A DNA stretch of 57,384 nucleotides, taken from Rhodobiaceae bacterium. GTDB taxonomy: Bacteria > Pseudomonadota > Alphaproteobacteria > Rhizobiales > Aestuariivirgaceae. This document shows, piece by piece, positions 8,342 through 16,992 of the stretch. The position numbers and the translations under genes were made by a program. Each line of letters begins with the position of its first letter. Within the stretch, counting starts at the first letter, position 1. The stretch spans positions 1 through 57,384 of the forward strand of contig VFJY01000080.1 of the NCBI GenBank assembly GCA_009885825.1. The letters are read 5' to 3'. The notes beneath the pieces were generated by a model. It saw only the letters and a list, made by a program, of their open reading frames with translations. It ran no database searches and was not told where the DNA came from.

Positions 8342-10033
8342 TTAATCCGGCAGCTCCATCGGCTTCAGGGCATCAAAAACGTCGCCTGGACCGGGATTAC
8401 CCGGCGGCGACTGTCCCCCGAGATGATGCATGATGCCCCACACCGCGTTGAGCGCCGTTTGCACCGCCCCTTCAACCCAGCCCGGTGTCCAGGAAACATC
8501 ATCGCCCGCCATGAAAATCCCCCGCTCGGCGGGCGGCATTTTTTCTTGCCTGAAATGGCAATACATCCGGTGGTTATAGCGATAGTGGCCCGGCAACGCC
8601 CCCTTGAAGGCTCCCAGAAAATTGGGGTCTGACTCCCATGACACCGTGATGGGGTCGCCAATGATGTGTTTCTCCAGCTCCAGATTGGGATAGATTTTTT
8701 TCAAGGCGTCAAGCGCCAGCGTCACCCGCTTGTCGACCGGCAGTGGCAGCATTTTCATGGCATCGCTCATCCACGAATAGGTGAGGCAAATGACCCCCGG
8801 TTTGTCATCGCCATTATCAAACAGATAGGTTCCGCGCGTCAGCCGGTCAGTCAGCGTCATGCTCATGAGATCGCGGCCCGTGTGCGGATCCTTGTCTTTC
8901 CAGAACGGCCGGTCGGTCATCACGAATGTCTTGGAAGATTGCATGTAGCGGGTGCGGTCCAGCGCCATCCACATCTTGGCTGAGAACAGGCTTTCTTCCA
9001 CGCTCATGTAAGTGGTCAGTATCCAGCTCTGCACCGTCACCAGAACCGCGTCAAACAGCTTGGTGTCGCCCCAGCGGTCCGTGATCGCGATCTTATCCCC
9101 ATAGGCCCGCTCGATCTTCTTGACCCCCGGACATGGCGCGCCGCTGTGCAATGATTCAAGCGTTGTGCCCTTGGGCCAGTGCGCCATCTTGGCGGGCGAA
9201 AGCTTCCACAACCCCCTCGGCACCTGTTCGACGCCACCGGCGATATAGCTTTGGTTCTCATCGCAATCGGTTGCCACCACCCGCAGGATTTCCAGCATCG
9301 AGTTGGGATAATCCGAATCCCAGCCGCCGGTGCCAAAGCCCACCTGGCCAAAAACCTCTCGGTGGTGAAATGGCCTGTCGGCGAAGGCGTAGGAGGTCGC
9401 CACGAAATCATAGAAGCTGCGGTCATCCCAAATGGGAATGAGCCGGTTCCAGATTTCCTTGAGTGCGGCAATGTCACGCTCGCGGATGGCTTGCCTGAGG
9501 CCGGAAAACCCAGCGCCCTCTTCCAGCGCCTTGGCCCAGTCCGCGGCTATCTCCTTGAACATCGACGGCAGGTCCGCCGTCTTTTCCACATAAAGGGTTT
9601 TGCCCTCAAGATCGATTATGGTGGAGGGCGTGGCTGGCGACAGGGGATTGGGAAACGGCTTTCTCTGAAGGCCCAGCATATCAACATAGTGGTAGAATGC
9701 CGTGGAGGATTCCGGAAAGCGCATGCCGCCAAGTTCCGCGATAATGCCTTCGGCGCCTTCGAAGGCCTGGCTGCGCAGCCTTCCGCCCATGCGGCCCGCT
9801 TCATAGATCACCGGTTTCAAGCCCATTTTCAGAAGCTCAAAGGCTGCCGTCATGCCGGCCATGCCAGCGCCTATTATGGCCACTTCCTCGCCGTGCCGGT
9901 GCGCCGGAACCGAACCAAGCCCGGATGGGTGCTTGATCCAGTCATCAAAGGCAAACGGAAAATCCGGCCCGAACATGGTTACCGGCTCCGAAACGTCGGC
10001 CTCAGGCGCAAAAAGATTGGTGGACGCAGTCAT
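8342..10033 (-). CDS. Flavin monoamine oxidase family protein (tryptophan 2-monooxygenase / L-amino acid oxidase-like)
   Basis: This 563-residue enzyme has an FAD dinucleotide site EVAIIGAGMAGMTAAFELLK near residues 50-70, then YEAGRMGGRL and a C-terminal FAD-contact segment GIFMAGDDVSWTPGWVEGAV. The pattern and length fit bacterial tryptophan 2-monooxygenase and lysine mono-oxygenase/oxidase relatives, which oxidise the alpha-carbon of amino acids. The substrate is not determined. GGGAG nine bases before ATG 10033 decides the start over a TTG two codons earlier. It stands alone between a PilZ gene and a small secreted protein. Confidence 0.75.
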   Translation of the reverse strand: MTASTNLFAPEADVSEPVTMFGPDFPFAFDDWIKHPSGLGSVPAHRHGEEVAIIGAGMAGMTAAFELLKMGLKPVIYEAGRMGGRLRSQAFEGAEGIIAELGGMRFPESSTAFYHYVDMLGLQRKPFPNPLSPATPSTIIDLEGKTLYVEKTADLPSMFKEIAADWAKALEEGAGFSGLRQAIRERDIAALKEIWNRLIPIWDDRSFYDFVATSYAFADRPFHHREVFGQVGFGTGGWDSDYPNSMLEILRVVATDCDENQSYIAGGVEQVPRGLWKLSPAKMAHWPKGTTLESLHSGAPCPGVKKIERAYGDKIAITDRWGDTKLFDAVLVTVQSWILTTYMSVEESLFSAKMWMALDRTRYMQSSKTFVMTDRPFWKDKDPHTGRDLMSMTLTDRLTRGTYLFDNGDDKPGVICLTYSWMSDAMKMLPLPVDKRVTLALDALKKIYPNLELEKHIIGDPITVSWESDPNFLGAFKGALPGHYRYNHRMYCHFRQEKMPPAERGIFMAGDDVSWTPGWVEGAVQTALNAVWGIMHHLGGQSPPGNPGPGDVFDALKPMELPD

Positions 10034-10132
10034 TGGCAAAATCTCCCGTTCGAGATACTTGCCACAAAAACGGAAAGCCAGCCACGGGGAGTTTCGTGGC
10101 CGGTTCCTGTGCGTTGGGAGGAAGGCGCGCTA

Positions 10133-10408
10133 TTACTCGCAGGTCCAGATTTTCTTTTTCTTGAGCTTGAAAGCCGTGTGGGAATGGTTCCACTTCTTGT
10201 AGGTCACCCATTCAAAGCCACAATCCTCATCTTCAAACTCATCGTAATCGTCATAGACCGGATAGGAGGGGTAATGCTCGCCGACCGCAATGTAAGGCAC
10301 ACCCAGGCCGAGATTGACATCAACACGCACTTTGGCAGAAGCGGTGGAGGCGGATATGGTTGCGAGAACAGCAGCGGCAGTTGCGGCGATAAGAAGATTG
10401 CGGATCAT
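10133..10408 (-). CDS. Small secreted protein, unknown function
   Basis: This 91-residue protein has a clear Sec signal peptide (MIRNLLIAATAAAVLATISASTASA, cleavage likely after ASA). The mature part is about 66 residues, with a strongly acidic centre (DDYDEFEDED), aromatic residues, a basic KLKKKK near the end, and two cysteines that could pair. It is presumably periplasmic. I recognise no family. It lies about 100 bases upstream of the amine oxidase on the same strand. Confidence 0.65.
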   Translation of the reverse strand: MIRNLLIAATAAAVLATISASTASAKVRVDVNLGLGVPYIAVGEHYPSYPVYDDYDEFEDEDCGFEWVTYKKWNHSHTAFKLKKKKIWTCE

Positions 10409-10555
10409 GGTTTTGGTTCCCTCATTTCAGTTTATGGCGGTATGATCACCGTTGATGAGCGAGATTTAGGCGAAGCCGCCTGAACCAAACCTGAGTCCGC
10501 CGTTTATCTGCCGTTCATGTTGCGCGCTGGCGCCTTGGCCTGTATGAGACCGCCG

Positions 10556-11500
10556 ATGACCACCATTTTCATAGATGGCGAGGCTGGCACCACGGGATTG
10601 CAGATCCGCGACCGGCTGGCGCCCCGCCGCGATATTGAGCTTCTCAGCATTGCGCCTGAAAAGCGCAAGGATGCGGGCGCGCGCCGCGATCTCCTGAACA
10701 GCGTTGATATCGCCATCCTCTGCCTGCCTGATGAGGTTGCCAAAGAGGCGGTGGGCCTGATTGATGCAAAGTCCAGAACCCGTGTGATCGATGCCTCGAC
10801 CGCCTACCGGGTTGACCCTCAATGGGCCTATGGTTTTCCGGAGCTAAGCGCCGCCCAATCCAAAAAAATCGCTGCGGCGACCCGCGTCTCAAATCCCGGC
10901 TGTTATCCGCAGGGGTTCATCGCTGTGGTGAAGCCGCTTATCGTCGCGGGCATTTTGGCGAGCGATGCCCCACTCACCTACAATGCCGTTTCCGGCTATT
11001 CCGGCGGCGGCAAAAAGATGATCGCGGACTATGAGAAAGCAGGCGCAAGCGCCTCGCCTTACATGCCCTATGGCCTCACCTTGAATCACAAGCACCTCGC
11101 CGAAATGAAAACCTATGCGGGAATTGGCAGGGACGTCATATTCCAGCCTGTTGTCGGCAACTACGCACAAGGCATGCTGGGCGCCGTGCCGTTTTTTATC
11201 AGGAAAACCAGTGTGGCCAACATCCATGAAATTCTGACAGAGGCCTATTTTGGCAGCGCCTTCATCAAGGTGGCGCCGCTGCAGGCCATCGAGCGTTCAC
11301 CCGGCATCGACCCGCAGGCTCTCAACAACACCAACCGCATGCGGCTGCAGGTTTTTGGCAATGATGCGAGAGGGCAGGTGTTGCTCATGGCCATTTATGA
11401 CAATCTCGGCAAGGGCGCCTCGGGCGCTGCCGTGCAGAATTTGAACCTGATGATCGGCGCTGAGGAAGCTCTCGGCGTTGATCTCGCAAGCGCCAACTGA
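10556..11500 (+). CDS. argC: N-acetyl-gamma-glutamyl-phosphate reductase (type 2)
   Basis: ArgC reduces N-acetylglutamyl phosphate to the semialdehyde with NADPH in arginine synthesis. This is the short 'type 2' form (314 residues). The nucleotide-binding start is IFIDGEAGTTGLQI, the catalytic cysteine is Cys116 in VSNPGCYPQG, and AVSGYSGGGKKM follows. Homology favours ATG 10556 over in-frame ATGs at 10544 and 10517, and no strong ribosome site decides between them. leuD follows after 12 bases, so the two are probably cotranscribed. Confidence 0.95.
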   Translation: MTTIFIDGEAGTTGLQIRDRLAPRRDIELLSIAPEKRKDAGARRDLLNSVDIAILCLPDEVAKEAVGLIDAKSRTRVIDASTAYRVDPQWAYGFPELSAAQSKKIAAATRVSNPGCYPQGFIAVVKPLIVAGILASDAPLTYNAVSGYSGGGKKMIADYEKAGASASPYMPYGLTLNHKHLAEMKTYAGIGRDVIFQPVVGNYAQGMLGAVPFFIRKTSVANIHEILTEAYFGSAFIKVAPLQAIERSPGIDPQALNNTNRMRLQVFGNDARGQVLLMAIYDNLGKGASGAAVQNLNLMIGAEEALGVDLASAN

Positions 11501-11512
11501 AAGAGCAAATCC

Positions 11513-12118
11513 ATGGAAAAATTCATGACCCTGAACGGTGTTGCAGCCCCCCTCAACATCGTCAACATCGACACTGACATGATCATTCCAAAGCAGTTCC
11601 TGAAAACCATCAAACGCACGGGGCTTGGCAAATCCCTGTTCTATGAAATGCGCTATACCCAGGATGGCAAGGAACTGCCGGACTTTGTGCTGAACAGGAC
11701 CGCTTACCGGAATGCACAGATCCTGGTGGCGGGCGACAACTTCGGCTGCGGCTCATCGCGCGAGCACGCGCCTTGGGCGTTGCTCGATTTTGGCATCCGC
11801 TGTGTGATCTCGACAAGCTTCGCCGATATTTTTTACAATAACTGCTTCAAGAACGGCATCTTGCCCATTGTTGTTTCAGCCGAAGATTTGAAGAAACTGA
11901 TGGATGATGCTGACCGCGGCAGCAACGCGACATTGAGCATTGATCTTCCCAATCAGGAGATCAAAGGCCCCGACGGCGGCACGTTAAAATTCAATCTCGA
12001 TCCCTTCCGCAAGCATTGCCTGATGAACGGCCTTGATGACATAGCACTCAGCCTGGAAAAGGCCGCTTCCATCGACAGCTTCGAAACGAAACAAGCCGCA
12101 AGCCAGCCCTGGCTCTAA
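11513..12118 (+). CDS. leuD: 3-isopropylmalate dehydratase small subunit
   Basis: LeuD is the small, swivelling subunit of isopropylmalate isomerase and partners the LeuC encoded at 6222. Diagnostic segments are [32 protein letters not shown], and [17 protein letters not shown]. The length of 201 residues is standard. It is preceded by argC and abuts the AEC transporter, whose TTG follows the leuD stop with no gap. Confidence 0.97.
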   Translation: MEKFMTLNGVAAPLNIVNIDTDMIIPKQFLKTIKRTGLGKSLFYEMRYTQDGKELPDFVLNRTAYRNAQILVAGDNFGCGSSREHAPWALLDFGIRCVISTSFADIFYNNCFKNGILPIVVSAEDLKKLMDDADRGSNATLSIDLPNQEIKGPDGGTLKFNLDPFRKHCLMNGLDDIALSLEKAASIDSFETKQAASQPWL

Positions 12119-13066
12119 TTGGAATCGATCGTCAACACAGTCCTACCGGTCTTCGGCCTCATTGCGCTAGGCGTTGCCTTTGCGCGCCTGAAACTGATCG
12201 ACACCGGAACAGCCAAAGGCCTTACCCAGTTTGTTTTCAATCTGGCGATCCCCGCGCTTTTGTTCCGGACGATTGTCACCATGAAGGCCCAGGAAGCAAC
12301 ACCTCTTGGCTTGTGGATCGCTTTTTTTGGCGGCCTTGCCTTGACCTGGATTGTAACCGCATTAGTGGCGCAAAAGTTCGAACGCATTTCAGCCTCAGGT
12401 GGTGCCGCAGCGAGCATGGCCGCAGGCTTTGGCAACCTTGCACTTCTGGGTACTCCTCTGGCGCTGGCCCATTACGGTCAAGATGCGGCGGTGCCAGTTG
12501 GCCTCATTCTCTCCATTCATGCGCCCATCCTATGGTTCTCCGCGACACTCCACCGCGAATTGGCCCGTCACAGCAGTGCGATTTCCATCGCCCGTCTCGC
12601 CCGCGAACTTTTCGTGAGCCTGGCGCAGAATGCCATTGTTCTGGCTCTTCTCAGCGCCGCTATCTGGCGGTTCACGGGTCTGGGTCTCCACCCCGTGCCC
12701 GACCGCATGTTGTCAATGTTGTCGGACGCCAGCATTCCAACTGCCCTCTTCGCCCTTGGACTATCGCTTTCCACCTATTCACTCAAAGGCCAGTGGAGCG
12801 GCATGGCCGTTCTCATCGCCATGAAAATGCTGGTGATGCCAGTTCTGGTTTTTCTGGCCGTGCGCTATCTGATTTTCGTGCCTCCCTTCTGGGCCAATAT
12901 CGCGGTGCTGCTTGCCGCCATGCCAACCGGCGCCAACGCCTTCCTGTTCGCCCACCGCAATGAGGAATCCGTGGCTGCTGTTTCAGCAGCCGTGGCCGTG
13001 GGCACTGGCCTTGCCGCCATTACCGTGTCCCTGCTGCTCTATCTCATGGATGCCGGTTTGATTTAA
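12119..13066 (+). CDS. AEC family transporter
   Basis: This 315-residue inner-membrane protein has about ten hydrophobic helices and the N-terminal pattern of the AEC family (VLPVFGLIALGVAFARLKL; LTQFVFNLAIPALLFRTI). Bacterial AEC members move organic acids such as malonate or malate; the 'auxin efflux' name comes from plant relatives. The start is TTG 12119, which directly abuts the leuD stop and suggests translational coupling. The 3' end overlaps the convergent mch gene by four bases. The substrate is unknown. Confidence 0.85.
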   Translation: MESIVNTVLPVFGLIALGVAFARLKLIDTGTAKGLTQFVFNLAIPALLFRTIVTMKAQEATPLGLWIAFFGGLALTWIVTALVAQKFERISASGGAAASMAAGFGNLALLGTPLALAHYGQDAAVPVGLILSIHAPILWFSATLHRELARHSSAISIARLARELFVSLAQNAIVLALLSAAIWRFTGLGLHPVPDRMLSMLSDASIPTALFALGLSLSTYSLKGQWSGMAVLIAMKMLVMPVLVFLAVRYLIFVPPFWANIAVLLAAMPTGANAFLFAHRNEESVAAVSAAVAVGTGLAAITVSLLLYLMDAGLI

Positions 13067-14094
13067 CGCGGGCACACGGCCCAGTAATCCAACTCGAGAA
13101 TGACCCCGGCATTTCCCGGGCTGCCATCAATCAGCGGAAACTCCATACACGGCATATCGCGCGTGGCCCGCGTCACGATGCGGAGCGCCCCGACATCATC
13201 CCGGCCTGGCAGGGATGCCTTGTCTTTGATCTCAGACCAAGCGAAAACCGTTCCGCCCGCGAACAGCGGCGCCACATGCCTGCCGCCATTGATGGCGGCG
13301 ATATGATAGGCATTGGCCAATCCATTGAAACTCAGCGCTCGCGCCATGGACATCACATGGCCACCATAGACCAATCTCCGTCCAAACCGCCCCTGCGCTT
13401 CCGCGAATTCGTTGAAATGAACGCGCGCCGTATTCTGATAAAGCCGCGTTGCCATTTGATGTTCGGCCTCTTCAACCGTCACGCCGTCAAGATGGTCGAT
13501 TTTTTCGCCAATGGCGTAATCGTCAAACCGGTGCCGCGATCCCGAAAGCTCAAACTTCCAGTTGGATATCACGGGTGCGCCCGGCAATGCGGCAACTTTG
13601 GCAAGTTCCGGCACATGCGCTGGTGGCGCAGGAGACGCATCATCGCGCTTGCGCACCATCACCCAGCGCACATAGCTCAGAACAACTTCGCCGCGCTGAT
13701 TGAATCCCGTGGTCCGCGCATAGACCGTGCCCGTCTTGGCCGAGGAATTTTCCTTGAGGCCGATGATTTCCGATCGCGCCGACAGCGTATCGCCGCAAAG
13801 GACGGCCTGCTGAAAAACACATTCAGCATAGCCAAGATTGGCAACGGCGTTCAGTGAAATGTCCGGGACCGACTTTCCAAAGATGATATGAAACACCAGC
13901 AGATCATCAAGCGGTGCGCGGGGATAACCCACGGCTTTGGCAAACTCATCCGAACTTTGAACCACGAACCGTGACCCATAAAGCGCGGTGTAAAGCGCCC
14001 GATCGCCTTCGGTTATCGTGCGGGGCGTCGCATGGATGATTTTCTGCCCAAGACTGAAGTCTTCAAAAAAATTGCCCCCGCCAGTCTTAGACAT
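13063..14094 (-). CDS. mch: Mesaconyl-CoA hydratase (MaoC family)
   Basis: Mch hydrates mesaconyl-CoA to beta-methylmalyl-CoA in the ethylmalonyl-CoA pathway for acetyl-CoA assimilation. The 343-residue protein has the two-hotdog MaoC layout and the family start GNFFEDFSLGQKIIHATPRT, then FVVQSSDEFAKAVGYPRAPL. The second half holds LVYGGHVMSMARALSFNGL. ATG 14094 is preferred over a TTG two codons earlier. It overlaps the end of the upstream malyl-CoA enzyme gene by eight bases, so the two act in adjacent steps from one operon. Confidence 0.88.
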   Translation of the reverse strand: MSKTGGGNFFEDFSLGQKIIHATPRTITEGDRALYTALYGSRFVVQSSDEFAKAVGYPRAPLDDLLVFHIIFGKSVPDISLNAVANLGYAECVFQQAVLCGDTLSARSEIIGLKENSSAKTGTVYARTTGFNQRGEVVLSYVRWVMVRKRDDASPAPPAHVPELAKVAALPGAPVISNWKFELSGSRHRFDDYAIGEKIDHLDGVTVEEAEHQMATRLYQNTARVHFNEFAEAQGRFGRRLVYGGHVMSMARALSFNGLANAYHIAAINGGRHVAPLFAGGTVFAWSEIKDKASLPGRDDVGALRIVTRATRDMPCMEFPLIDGSPGNAGVILELDYWAVCPR

Positions 14095-14920
14095 GCCCAA
14101 TCGCCTTCGTTATCTCAACGGTACGCTCCGCCATGGCCAAATGCAAACGCTCAACCATTTTGCCATCCACCGTGATCACGCCCTTTGAAGCATTTTCCGG
14201 TAGCGCGAAGGTCTCAATAATTCTTGCCGACCATGCAATTTCTTGGGCGGCGGGCGAAAACGACGCGTTGCAGATTTCAACTTGCGAGGGATGAATGAGG
14301 GTTTTTCCATCCATGCCCAAATCCCGCCCCTGTTCGCATTCCGTTTTGAACCCGGCCTCGTCCCTGAAATCATTGTAGACGCCATCGATCACGTCCAAGC
14401 CATGGGCGCGGCCCGCGAGCACGACTAGGGATAGCCATGGAACAATCGCGAAGCGCCCTGCCACAGCGGAGGCCCGTGTCTCCTTCAGGAGATCATTGGT
14501 GCCCAGAACCAGACAGGAAACCCGCGATGAAGCTGCAATGTCGCGCGCGTTGAAAATTGCCAGGGGCTTCTCGATCATCGCCCAGAGATGAATTTCAGAC
14601 GGTATTTTCAGCAAGTCGGCCGGCGTTTCAACCTTGGGCGCCAGAATGGCATGGGGGCGGGCCTCAACCGCCATCTTGAGATCCGCCGCTCCCCACGGTG
14701 TATCAAGCCCGTTGATGCGGATCACCACTTCTCGACGTCCATAGCCGCCAGCCATCACCGCAGCCGCGACATTGCGCCGCGCCTGGTCCTTGGCTTCGGG
14801 CGCCACGGAATCCTCCAGATCGAGGATCAGGCAATCCGCCGCGAGGGTTCTGGCCTTTTCAAGTGCCCGCTCATTTGCGCCCGGCATATAGAGAACACTG
14901 CGGCGTGGTCGAATGGCCAT
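14087..14920 (-). CDS. HpcH/HpaI-CitE family protein, probable (3S)-malyl-CoA thioesterase or lyase
   Basis: This 277-residue TIM-barrel enzyme belongs to the CitE/malyl-CoA family: RRSVLYMPGANERALEKA at the start, then LILDLEDSVAPEAKDQAR with the metal-binding acidic residues, and MDGKTLIHPSQVEICN near the C-terminus. It resembles Mcl2 (malyl-CoA thioesterase) of the ethylmalonyl-CoA pathway more than the longer Mcl1 lyase. Coupling to mch supports the pathway. GAGGAAA precedes ATG 14920. Lyase versus thioesterase activity cannot be settled by eye. Confidence 0.78.
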   Translation of the reverse strand: MAIRPRRSVLYMPGANERALEKARTLAADCLILDLEDSVAPEAKDQARRNVAAAVMAGGYGRREVVIRINGLDTPWGAADLKMAVEARPHAILAPKVETPADLLKIPSEIHLWAMIEKPLAIFNARDIAASSRVSCLVLGTNDLLKETRASAVAGRFAIVPWLSLVVLAGRAHGLDVIDGVYNDFRDEAGFKTECEQGRDLGMDGKTLIHPSQVEICNASFSPAAQEIAWSARIIETFALPENASKGVITVDGKMVERLHLAMAERTVEITKAIGHV

Positions 14921-15016
14921 CGATTTTCCTCTTCGCCGCGGAATCTAGCCACAACCGCAAAATAAGTGAAGCCAGCTTTTCGCCAGCCCTTGTGAGCAAA
15001 GATACTATTCGGCACT

Positions 15017-16198
15017 ATGGATATCATGGATCATTTCGATGTCGCGATTGTTGGTGGCGGAGTTGTCGGCAGTGCCACCGCCTACTACCTCAGAAAACAC
15101 GGTTTTTCAGGGTCTGTTGCCATTATTGAGAAAGACACGACCTATCAATTTGGCTGCACCGGACGATCCTTGGGTGGTCTCCGCCAGCAGTTTTCGACAC
15201 CTGAAAACATCGAGCTTTCAAAATTTGGCTTGAAACTTGTTCGAGGTCTTAAGACCGAGTTTGGCGCCGAGGCCGATGTGAGTTTTCACGAAAATGGCTA
15301 TCTCATCATGGCGTCCGAAAGCGGCATGCCCGTTCTTGAGGAAAATCACCGCGTGCAAATGGCGGGCGGCGCCGACAACATCATCCTCAAGGGCAGCGAT
15401 CTCATGGCGCGGTTTTCCTGGGTGTCAGGCGAAGGCGTGGCCGGGGCCTGTTTTGGTCTTTCGGGCGAGGGTTGGCTTGACCCCTATTCCTTGATGACGC
15501 TTTTCCGCAAAACCGCTGTGGCGCAGAGCGTCAAGATTATACCCCACGAGCTCACAGCGCTCGCAGCCGACAACGAAAGAATCTCGTCCATTACCCTGTC
15601 AAACGGTGAAACGCTGACCTGCGCTCACCTGGTGAATGCCGCAGGGGCGGGTGCCGGCCACGTGGCCCGCCTCGCCAACATTGCGCTCCCCGTTGGCCCT
15701 CGCAAGCGCTATGTCTATTGCATCGATTGCCCGCAAGCCACCGAAGCGCTGCACAACGCGCCCTTGACAGTCGAGCCGGGCGGGGTTTTTTTCCGGCCCG
15801 AGGGCAGGAATTTTCTCTGCGGCAATTCGCCGGAAGAAGATGATGAGCCGGCCGATTTGAACTGGGACGTAGACTATGCTTGGTTTGAAGAGAGCATATG
15901 GCCAAGCCTCGCCACGCAGGTTCCGCAATTCGAAACCATCAAGGTCATCAACGCCTGGGTCGGTCACTACGATTACAACGCGCTTGATCAAAACGCGATT
16001 CTGGGCCGCCATCCCGAAATCCGGAATTTCTATTTCGCCAACGGCTTCTCAGGTCACGGCCTGCAACAAGGCCCCGCCGCCGGCAACGCCATAGCGGAAC
16101 TCATTATGCATGGCGTGTACCGCACTATCGACCTCACGCGCATGGGCTACGAGCGTGTCATGCGCAATGAACCCCTGTTTGAGAAAAACATCATCTGA
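15017..16198 (+). CDS. FAD-dependent oxidoreductase, DAO family
   Basis: This 393-residue flavoprotein has an N-terminal GxGxxG site (DVAIVGGGVVGSATAYYL, Gly13-Gly18), then EKDTTYQFGCTGRSLGGLR, and a DAO-type C-terminus (NFYFANGFSGHGLQQGPAAG). Members oxidise C-N bonds of amino acids or N-methyl amines (D-amino acid, sarcosine and glycine oxidases). ATG 15017 is used; ATG 15026 is equally possible because neither has a strong ribosome site. It is translationally coupled to a pyridoxal kinase-like gene by TGATG, and a PLP dehydratase follows. The substrate is unknown. Confidence 0.8.
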   Translation: MDIMDHFDVAIVGGGVVGSATAYYLRKHGFSGSVAIIEKDTTYQFGCTGRSLGGLRQQFSTPENIELSKFGLKLVRGLKTEFGAEADVSFHENGYLIMASESGMPVLEENHRVQMAGGADNIILKGSDLMARFSWVSGEGVAGACFGLSGEGWLDPYSLMTLFRKTAVAQSVKIIPHELTALAADNERISSITLSNGETLTCAHLVNAAGAGAGHVARLANIALPVGPRKRYVYCIDCPQATEALHNAPLTVEPGGVFFRPEGRNFLCGNSPEEDDEPADLNWDVDYAWFEESIWPSLATQVPQFETIKVINAWVGHYDYNALDQNAILGRHPEIRNFYFANGFSGHGLQQGPAAGNAIAELIMHGVYRTIDLTRMGYERVMRNEPLFEKNII

Positions 16199-16992
16199 TG
16201 CCACGGCAGGTTCTTTGCATTTCATCGCAAGTGGCTTACGGTCCAGTGGGAAATACGGCGGCGGTTCCTGCCCTGCAGGCTGCTGGATTCAATGTCCTGC
16301 AAATTCCGACGATCGTCCTGTCGAATCATCCTGGCCTCGCCAGGCCTTCCGGCGTGAAATTGCCCGCCGCTGAAATTTCAGCGATCCTCACATCGCTCGA
16401 AGCCTTCGGCGGGTTGCAGGAGTGCGTAGGCGTCATGACCGGGTATTTCACCGATGCGGAGCAAATAAAAATTGTCGCCAGTTTCATTGCTGACATGAAA
16501 GAGAGAAACGCCAAACTCTTCGTTCTCGTCGATCCCGTTCTGGGCGACGATGGCAGCCTCTATGTTTCGAAAGATGTTGCAAACGCGCTGCGTGACGACT
16601 TAGTGCCCCTGGCCACCTGCATAACGCCAAATTGTTTTGAGCTTTCATGGCTCACCGGACATGCCGTAAGCAACAGGCCGGACGCCGTCAATGCCGCAGC
16701 CAAGTTGGCGGCAGCGGAAATTCTCGCGACTTCAATCCCGATTGGCCACGAACACTTGGCGACCCTTGCCGTCACCCGTGACGGGTGCAGCGAAGTCACA
16801 AGCCCACTCAGATCAAACGTGCCCCATGGCACCGGGGATTTTCTGGCGGGTCTCTATCTGGCCAGCAGGCTCAAAGGATATGCGCCTCCAGAGGCCTTGA
16901 AACTATCGGTTGCCATTCTTGAGACGGCAATTTCACGCAGCCTTGACCTTCCCTATCTCGACATTATTGGAGCTTTGCACAGTTCATCATGA
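16198..16992 (+). CDS. pdxY: Pyridoxal kinase-like protein (PdxY type)
   Basis: Members of this ribokinase-fold group phosphorylate pyridoxal with ATP. The 264-residue protein begins VLCISSQVAYGPVGNTAAVPALQAAGFNV in the PdxY manner. It has VLVDPVLGDDGSLYV and the anion-hole/catalytic-base segment VPHGTGDFLAGL near the C-terminus. All expected motifs are present. The ATG lies in TGATG with the upstream oxidoreductase stop, and its own stop overlaps the dehydratase start (ATGA). The coupling suggests PLP supply for the downstream PLP enzyme, which is inference. Confidence 0.85.
   Translation: MPRQVLCISSQVAYGPVGNTAAVPALQAAGFNVLQIPTIVLSNHPGLARPSGVKLPAAEISAILTSLEAFGGLQECVGVMTGYFTDAEQIKIVASFIADMKERNAKLFVLVDPVLGDDGSLYVSKDVANALRDDLVPLATCITPNCFELSWLTGHAVSNRPDAVNAAAKLAAAEILATSIPIGHEHLATLAVTRDGCSEVTSPLRSNVPHGTGDFLAGLYLASRLKGYAPPEALKLSVAILETAISRSLDLPYLDIIGALHSSS

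Noticed and set aside
12119-13066. Auxin export linked to the tryptophan 2-monooxygenase-like gene
   Set aside because: Bacterial AEC proteins typically carry organic acids, and the two genes are on opposite strands and separated by argC and leuD.
14921-15016. CRISPR array, integrase or attachment site anywhere in the window
   Set aside because: No regularly spaced repeats, integrase frame or tRNA-anchored duplication was seen in reading the window; the only mobile-element sequence is the IS1595 remnant.
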